Source of the DNA: an uncultured Ruminococcus sp.
GTDB lineage: Bacteria; Bacillota; Clostridia; Oscillospirales; CAG-272
DNA length: 25,361 bases
Reading direction: 5' to 3'
Assembly: GCA_905202255.1 (NCBI GenBank)
Contig: CAJKRH010000028.1
Location: 1-25,361, forward strand
Part shown: positions 21,910 to 25,361 of the stretch, piece by piece
Layout: each line of letters begins with the position of its first letter
Position numbering within the stretch: the stretch's first letter is position 1
Notes under the pieces: model-generated
The model's database searches: none
What the model was told of the DNA's origin: nothing
Seen by the model: only the letters and a program-made list of their open reading frames with translations
Program-made: the position numbers and the translations under genes

Positions 21910-22020
21910 ATGTTTACTTCAATTTCAGCCAAAAAACGATGCCCGCATCTCCTTGTTCCTCCCACAAGGGATATTTATGCTTATCACAGGAGATTTATCT
22001 TGCTGCATATCGGTGCATAG
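21910..22020 (+). CDS. Possible 36-residue leader peptide
   Basis: An ATG at 21910 with a good AAGGGGAG site 8 bases upstream opens a 36-codon frame that ends in TAG at 22018-22020. It lies inside the leader of the lipoprotein gene at 22076, in a different frame. The predicted peptide (starting MFTSISAKKRCPHLLVPPTR) is basic and resembles no family I know. A hairpin inside the frame (ATCTCCTTGT at 21947 with ACAAGGGAT at 21964) competes with another (ATCTCCT at 21947 with AGGAGAT at 21988). This arrangement would suit translation-dependent control of the downstream gene. It could equally be a chance frame. Confidence 0.3.
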   Translation: MFTSISAKKRCPHLLVPPTRDIYAYHRRFILLHIGA

Positions 22021-22075
22021 TCGCTTTTCGGGCGGTCTGTGCGCTTCTTCCCAAATAACAGTTTGGAGGTTATCC

Positions 22076-22525
22076 ATGAAAAAAATTCTGGCGCTCGTCT
22101 TGCTGTGCGCGATTTTACTTTCGATGGTGCTGACAGGTTGCGCATATTCCTCTTTTAATAAGTCATGCAGTCTTTCTTTTTCCTATAAATCGTCGATTAA
22201 AAAAGCTGACACCGGATATCTTTTGTATATCGATTTGTATACGACAAATACAGGAAGAAGTTTCAAATATGCAGGAACGCCGGATGACCAATTCGGAAAG
22301 GCGAATTTGGTATATGTTGGTTCTGAGGAGATATCGTTTTCCTGTAAGAGCGGGGAAGAACCTATCTCACCCGTTTCAACAGTGCAAATCTGGAAAAAGG
22401 GAGAGCAAAATCACAAAAGATATACTTTCAGACTTGACTCCCAACCGCCGGAGGGCAAGTATGAACTTAGTTTCTTTATAAACTGTATACGCTGTACTGT
22501 ACCGATTGAAATGACATATCAATAA
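22076..22525 (+). CDS. Small lipoprotein of unknown function
   Basis: This 149-residue lipoprotein has a signal peptide ending LTGC (Cys 22), followed by a compact beta-rich domain with SFSYKSSIKK, YLLYIDLYTTNTG and a C-terminal IRCTVPIEMTYQ. I do not recognise the family; the pattern could be an immunoglobulin-like or intracellular-proteinase-inhibitor-like sandwich. I start at 22076, where TTTGGAGGT is well placed and a signal peptide begins; the frame is open back to 21887 but those residues do not look like protein. Base composition is visibly more AT-rich than the neighbours, and codons such as TTT, AAT and TTA are frequent, consistent with a recent arrival. It has its own promoter and terminator and a long leader. 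Confidence 0.75.
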   Translation: MKKILALVLLCAILLSMVLTGCAYSSFNKSCSLSFSYKSSIKKADTGYLLYIDLYTTNTGRSFKYAGTPDDQFGKANLVYVGSEEISFSCKSGEEPISPVSTVQIWKKGEQNHKRYTFRLDSQPPEGKYELSFFINCIRCTVPIEMTYQ

Positions 22526-22560
22526 ATGAGAAATACCGGTTAAAAACCACATAAACGCAA

Positions 22561-22589
22561 AAACAGGACTGCGCCGCAGTCCTGTTTTC
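22561..22589. terminator. Bidirectional terminator, CAGGACTGCG family (copy 2)
   Basis: A perfect 14-bp stem (22561-22574 against 22576-22589) has the same CAGGACTGCG core as copies 1 and 3. A and T runs on both sides let it serve the convergent lipoprotein and XRE-ADPRH genes. Confidence 0.92.
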
Positions 22590-22602
22590 TATTTCAATAA
22601 AC

Positions 22603-24192
22603 TCATTCCTCTTCTTTTGCGAGGTGGTCAAGAGTTTTCTTTGCCATTTCCGAGATGGAGACAGTGCCTACGCCGAAGATGGATGTATGCAGTGTGTCGC
22701 CGACCTGCGCTGTCCACTCTGTGGGAAGTGCGGCGGCGCCGAGAAGTACGCCGAGAACAGAGCCTGCGGTTGCCGCGTTACAGTCGGTATCAAAACCGGG
22801 AGTAACAGCCATGCATATTGTCTTGCCGTAGTCCTTTTCGCCCCAGAGGAGTGCCATGGTAACTATCTCGGCATTGGAGATGGTGTGGCACCAGTCGTGA
22901 CCGTTTGCTTCATTCCATCTTGTGCGGATATCGTTCATGCAGTCGTCATAGCTCATGCCGCTGTCATAATATTCGATTATCTTATTTACAGCTTCATAGA
23001 GACGGGAAGTCTTGGGAACATAAGCCAGACCGCCGCGGATAACGGATTTGATATCATCCGAGCCGAAAGCGCAGGCTATCATAGCGGAAGCCCACATTTC
23101 GCCGTAGATACCGTTCTTGACATGAGAAATGCTTGCATCGCGGAAAGCCATATCGGCGGCTGTTTTCGGGTTACAGGGATTGATATAGCCGAAATAGTCA
23201 CCGCGAATCTGTGCGCCTATCCATTCGCGATAGGGATTCTTGTAATGAGCGGATGCCGGCGGGAGATATCCGTTTACGAAGTTACGGAAAGCAACGCGTT
23301 CTGCCGTGCAGTAAGCGTCCTTGGGCTGAAGCTTGAGCCATGCAGATGCAACATCTGCCGCGGTAAACTCTCTGCCGTAATCTTTGATTATTCTGTAGCC
23401 GATAACGATATAGTTTGTATCGTCGTCAACAGGCATAGCAAGATAATCTTTCGGATATGCGCGCTTGTTTATCGGGAATGAGAGACCTTCGCAGACTTCT
23501 TCGGTCATTTCTTCGCGATTGAGATATCTGTGGAGCGGGTAGTTGCCCGTGCGCTTGAGAATGCAGTCGAGCGTGCCCTTGTGGATGCCCTCGACAGGCT
23601 TGCCGAGCAGACAGCCGCAGATTCTGCCGAGCCAACCGCCGTGAATTTTGTCAAGCAGAGCATCGCCCTCGGGAGCCTTGCCCTCGCATTTGTAGCCGTC
23701 GCCGAGCTCGAAAATCTTATCAAGTTCGGAGGGCTCCGAGTATTTGTAGTTGCGAACGAGGGGAGCATTTTCCACGATGCGGAAAATGATATTTGCCGCG
23801 TCGTCCTTTTCGGGAGTATCGGGCATGGAGTTTACCGCGTCAAAGAATTTTTCATAAACGGAAATATCCTTGCCCTCATCGAGGCACTGGCGGTATTCTA
23901 TCGGAATCTGCTTGAAATAAGCCTCCCATGTCGGCTGCTTGGAATATGTAGGAAGAGTATTGTGCGTGATGCGGAGAAGCTCTGTATCGCGTGAATCGAT
24001 TCCGCTGAGGAGATAGTCTACGGAAACATCGAAAAATTTCGCTATGGCGACAAGATTTTCGATATCGGGCATGGAAGCGCCCGATTCCCATTTCTGTATA
24101 GCCTGGCGCGAAACAGAGAGCGCCTCGGCGAGCTTTTCCTGAGAAATGCCGACCTTGGCTCTGAGTTTGTAAACGGTTTCATTAAACAACAT
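22603..24192 (-). CDS. XRE-type helix-turn-helix fused to an ADP-ribosylglycohydrolase
   Basis: This 529-residue protein joins an XRE/HTH_3 DNA-binding domain (about 5-62: LRAKVGISQEKLAEALSVSR, QAIQKWESG) to a full ADP-ribosylglycohydrolase (ARH/DraG) domain (about 180-520). Visible metal-site motifs are GRICGCLLGKPVEG (about 189-202), DDDTNY (about 256-261) and GFDTDCNAATAG (about 466-477), all needed for magnesium-dependent hydrolysis of ADP-ribose linkages. A linker of about 110 residues separates them and contains Trp/Tyr-rich WEAYFKQIPIEYRQ. The enzyme presumably removes ADP-ribose from a protein or small ligand, and the HTH may regulate the locus in response. No partner ADP-ribosyltransferase is present in the window. 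The start at 24192 has GAGGTG well placed. Confidence 0.9.
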   Translation of the reverse strand: MLFNETVYKLRAKVGISQEKLAEALSVSRQAIQKWESGASMPDIENLVAIAKFFDVSVDYLLSGIDSRDTELLRITHNTLPTYSKQPTWEAYFKQIPIEYRQCLDEGKDISVYEKFFDAVNSMPDTPEKDDAANIIFRIVENAPLVRNYKYSEPSELDKIFELGDGYKCEGKAPEGDALLDKIHGGWLGRICGCLLGKPVEGIHKGTLDCILKRTGNYPLHRYLNREEMTEEVCEGLSFPINKRAYPKDYLAMPVDDDTNYIVIGYRIIKDYGREFTAADVASAWLKLQPKDAYCTAERVAFRNFVNGYLPPASAHYKNPYREWIGAQIRGDYFGYINPCNPKTAADMAFRDASISHVKNGIYGEMWASAMIACAFGSDDIKSVIRGGLAYVPKTSRLYEAVNKIIEYYDSGMSYDDCMNDIRTRWNEANGHDWCHTISNAEIVTMALLWGEKDYGKTICMAVTPGFDTDCNAATAGSVLGVLLGAAALPTEWTAQVGDTLHTSIFGVGTVSISEMAKKTLDHLAKEEE

Positions 24193-24207
24193 AATTACAC
24201 CTCATAA

Positions 24208-24235
24208 AATATATTGGTATACCCTAATAATACAA
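24208..24235 (-). promoter_or_regulatory. Promoter/operator of the XRE-ADPRH gene
   Basis: On the minus strand, TTGTAT (24230-24235), a 16-base spacer and TATATT (24208-24213) form a plausible promoter. The perfect palindrome GGTATACC (24216-24223) lies inside the spacer, where a bound XRE protein would block polymerase. This suggests autorepression. Confidence 0.45.
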
Positions 24236-24370
24236 CCTTGAGCCGTTTTTTGCAAGCAATTATTGTACACTTTCGCTGACAACTGTCGGTGGCGTGCAAA
24301 ATGATGGCGGATGGCTTGATTTTCGCCGATTTTTGTGATATATTTATGATAACAGCGCAAAACAACCGAC

Positions 24371-24401
24371 GGTTGAGCGGAAAAACGCCATATGGTTGAG
24401 C
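24371..24401. promoter_or_regulatory. Direct repeats GGTTGAGC, possible operator for the divergent regulator
   Basis: GGTTGAGC occurs at 24371-24378 and 24394-24401 (23 bases apart), and the first copy joins CAACC-GAC-GGTTG (24363-24375), an inverted repeat. They lie upstream of an extended -10 box (TGG-TAAAAT, 24441-24449) for the gene at 24482. An operator role is inference. Confidence 0.3.
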
Positions 24402-24481
24402 AAAAACAACTGTTAATCCCTTAAAATGAGCCTTTTTCAGTGGTAAAATAGAGCCATCAAAACGAAAGGAGACATACAGAT

Positions 24482-25012
24482 ATGTCACAAACACTTGGTG
24501 AAAGAATAGCAAACTTAAGAAAAAAGGCAGGACTTACGCAGGAGGAGCTGGCAGAGAAGCTCGGTATATCTCCGCAGGCTGTTTCAAAATGGGAAAACGA
24601 TATTTCATGTCCCGATGTCATGAGCATTCCGAGCTTGGCAAAAATCCTCGGAGTCAGCACGGATACGCTTCTCTCGGGTGAGGCGGTGGCGCCTGTTTCA
24701 TATGTTCCCGCAGAGCAACGAAAGAAGATAGACGATATGTTTATGCGCCTTTTGCTCACGGTTGACGACAGCGACGGAGACAATGTGAAAATCAAGATAA
24801 ATCTGCCGCTTGCTGTGGTCAAAACAGCACTTGATGCGAACATGGTTTCTTCTGTAGTCAATATCGGAGATAAAGGAAAGCTCAGGGATGTCGATATGAA
24901 CAAAATCATTTCGCAGGTTATCGAGATGGCAGAGAAAGGTCTCATGGGCAATCTTATGGAGCTGGATGTCGGCGGCGAGGACAAAGTTCATATGGAATTT
25001 TTCGTGGAGTAA
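24482..25012 (+). CDS. XRE-family regulator with SHOCT-like C-terminal domain
   Basis: This 176-residue protein has an N-terminal XRE helix-turn-helix (about 5-62: LGERIANLRKKAGLTQEELAE, trimmed, then QAVSKWEND) and a C-terminal domain. The latter contains KIKINLPLAVVKTAL (about 102-116) and LRDVDMNKIISQVIEMAEKG (about 138-157), the pattern of SHOCT-like domains seen in Firmicutes envelope-stress regulators. The HTH is closely similar to that of the divergent XRE-ADPRH protein (SPQAVSKWE against SRQAIQKWE). The start has AAAGGAG well placed. A small gene follows after 3 bases. The likely role is a repressor or co-sensor for the locus; ligand and targets are unknown. Confidence 0.85.
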   Translation: MSQTLGERIANLRKKAGLTQEELAEKLGISPQAVSKWENDISCPDVMSIPSLAKILGVSTDTLLSGEAVAPVSYVPAEQRKKIDDMFMRLLLTVDDSDGDNVKIKINLPLAVVKTALDANMVSSVVNIGDKGKLRDVDMNKIISQVIEMAEKGLMGNLMELDVGGEDKVHMEFFVE

Positions 25013-25015
25013 GCC

Positions 25016-25264
25016 ATGAAAATCAAGATAAAAGATGAGAATAAAACCATCGGCTTTGCTTTGCCGAATGCGTTTCTTCTCGGGTCGCTCGGCGCGAATC
25101 TCATCACGCGGGAGATAAATAAGAGCAATGCGAAGAAAGGCATACCCACGCGCATATCGGCGCGCGATATGCGAAAGATATTTCGTATGTTCCGCCGCAT
25201 GAGGAGAAAAGGGAAGCCTATTCTCGAGCTTGAAGTCGGGGAAGATGTGAAGATAGTGATTTAG
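25016..25264 (+). CDS. Small protein paired with the XRE/SHOCT-like regulator
   Basis: This 82-residue protein is basic, with an N-terminal strand (KIKIKDENKTIGFALPNAFLLG), trimmed here, a central amphipathic region and a C-terminal LELEVGEDVKIVI. Its first strand pattern (K-I-K-I) and closing beta strands echo the KIKINLP and KVHMEF strands of the protein encoded just upstream. It may be a partner or a paralogue of that C-terminal domain. No membrane segment is certain; FALPNAFLLGSLGANLI is only mildly hydrophobic. It is the final gene of the unit (3-base gap, GGAG site in the end of the previous gene). It ends in TAG followed immediately by TAA, an unusual tandem stop. Confidence 0.65.
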   Translation: MKIKIKDENKTIGFALPNAFLLGSLGANLITREINKSNAKKGIPTRISARDMRKIFRMFRRMRRKGKPILELEVGEDVKIVI

Positions 25265-25270
25265 TAAGAG

Positions 25271-25301
25271 AAAAACAGGACTGCGTCGCAGTCCTGTTTT
25301 T
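25271..25301 (+). terminator. Intrinsic terminator, CAGGACTGCG family (copy 3)
   Basis: A perfect 15-bp stem (25271-25285 against 25287-25301) with the same core as copies 1 and 2 and T run lies 6 bases past the last gene. The remaining 60 bases to the window end hold nothing recognisable. Confidence 0.93.
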
Positions 25302-25361
25302 GCGTGGGGAGATGTATTTCCATCGATGCTTCGTTTACTTGGCGCGGGCGAACATTGTTCG

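Noticed and set aside
21887..22075. Longer N-terminus for the lipoprotein at 22076
   Set aside because: The extra residues precede a clean signal peptide, and the internal ATG has a much better ribosome site (TTTGGAGGT).
1..25361. CRISPR arrays, tRNA, rRNA, transposase or prophage genes
   Set aside because: None was found. No regularly spaced repeats, cloverleaf-like sequences or transposase/integrase motifs are visible.

Overview
The window looks like chromosome of a spore-forming Clostridia, probably an uncultured gut Oscillospirales or Christensenellales relative. Supporting this are a YtvI-type sporulation membrane protein, HPr kinase/phosphorylase, a YybS-GdpP pair, YetF/DUF4363, a DUF896 protein, many Cys-lipidated proteins with Thr-rich linkers, strong AGGAGG-type ribosome sites, and mid-range GC. 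The taxonomic placement is inference. No rRNA, tRNA, CRISPR array, prophage or insertion sequence was seen.

Layout. Positions 1-2838 hold a leftward block: DUF896 protein, cytosolic cyclophilin, a small M50 site-2 protease and YtvI. YtvI is divergent from a BspA-type leucine-rich-repeat lipoprotein (2839-3609). Positions 3610-4430 are a gene-free mosaic of palindromes. Next come hprK, yybS and gdpP (carbon catabolite control and cyclic-di-AMP turnover). Positions 8823-13324 form a five-cistron rightward locus: an ECF-like sigma factor cut in two by an in-frame TAG, its predicted membrane anti-sigma factor, a DUF4358-like lipoprotein, an AlgX/DHHW-like protein and an MBOAT O-acyltransferase. 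Two leftward genes follow (serine hydrolase and lipoprotein cyclophilin), then YetF-DUF4363. A long anchored surface protein (16705-18714) carries a cohesin-like domain and a dozen CxxC repeats. A second sigma/anti-sigma locus (18875-21787) follows with an intact sigma gene, a small HTH-like protein and another DUF4358-like lipoprotein. The right end has a lipoprotein with a long leader, an XRE-ADP-ribosylglycohydrolase fusion, and a divergent XRE/SHOCT-like regulator with an 82-residue partner.

How the genes fit together. The dominant theme is envelope sensing and modification. Two paralogous sigma/anti-sigma/lipoprotein modules appear to be duplicates, and both have a similar candidate promoter (TGTAAY-N16/17-CGG(G)TA). 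The first drives a probable cell-surface O-acetylation cassette, comparable in logic to the SigV-RsiV-OatA arrangement of Bacillus subtilis. The most unusual items are the TAG-split sigma factor, the XRE-ADPRH fusion, the cohesin/CxxC surface protein, two structured leaders, and a terminator core reused three times within 3.5 kb.
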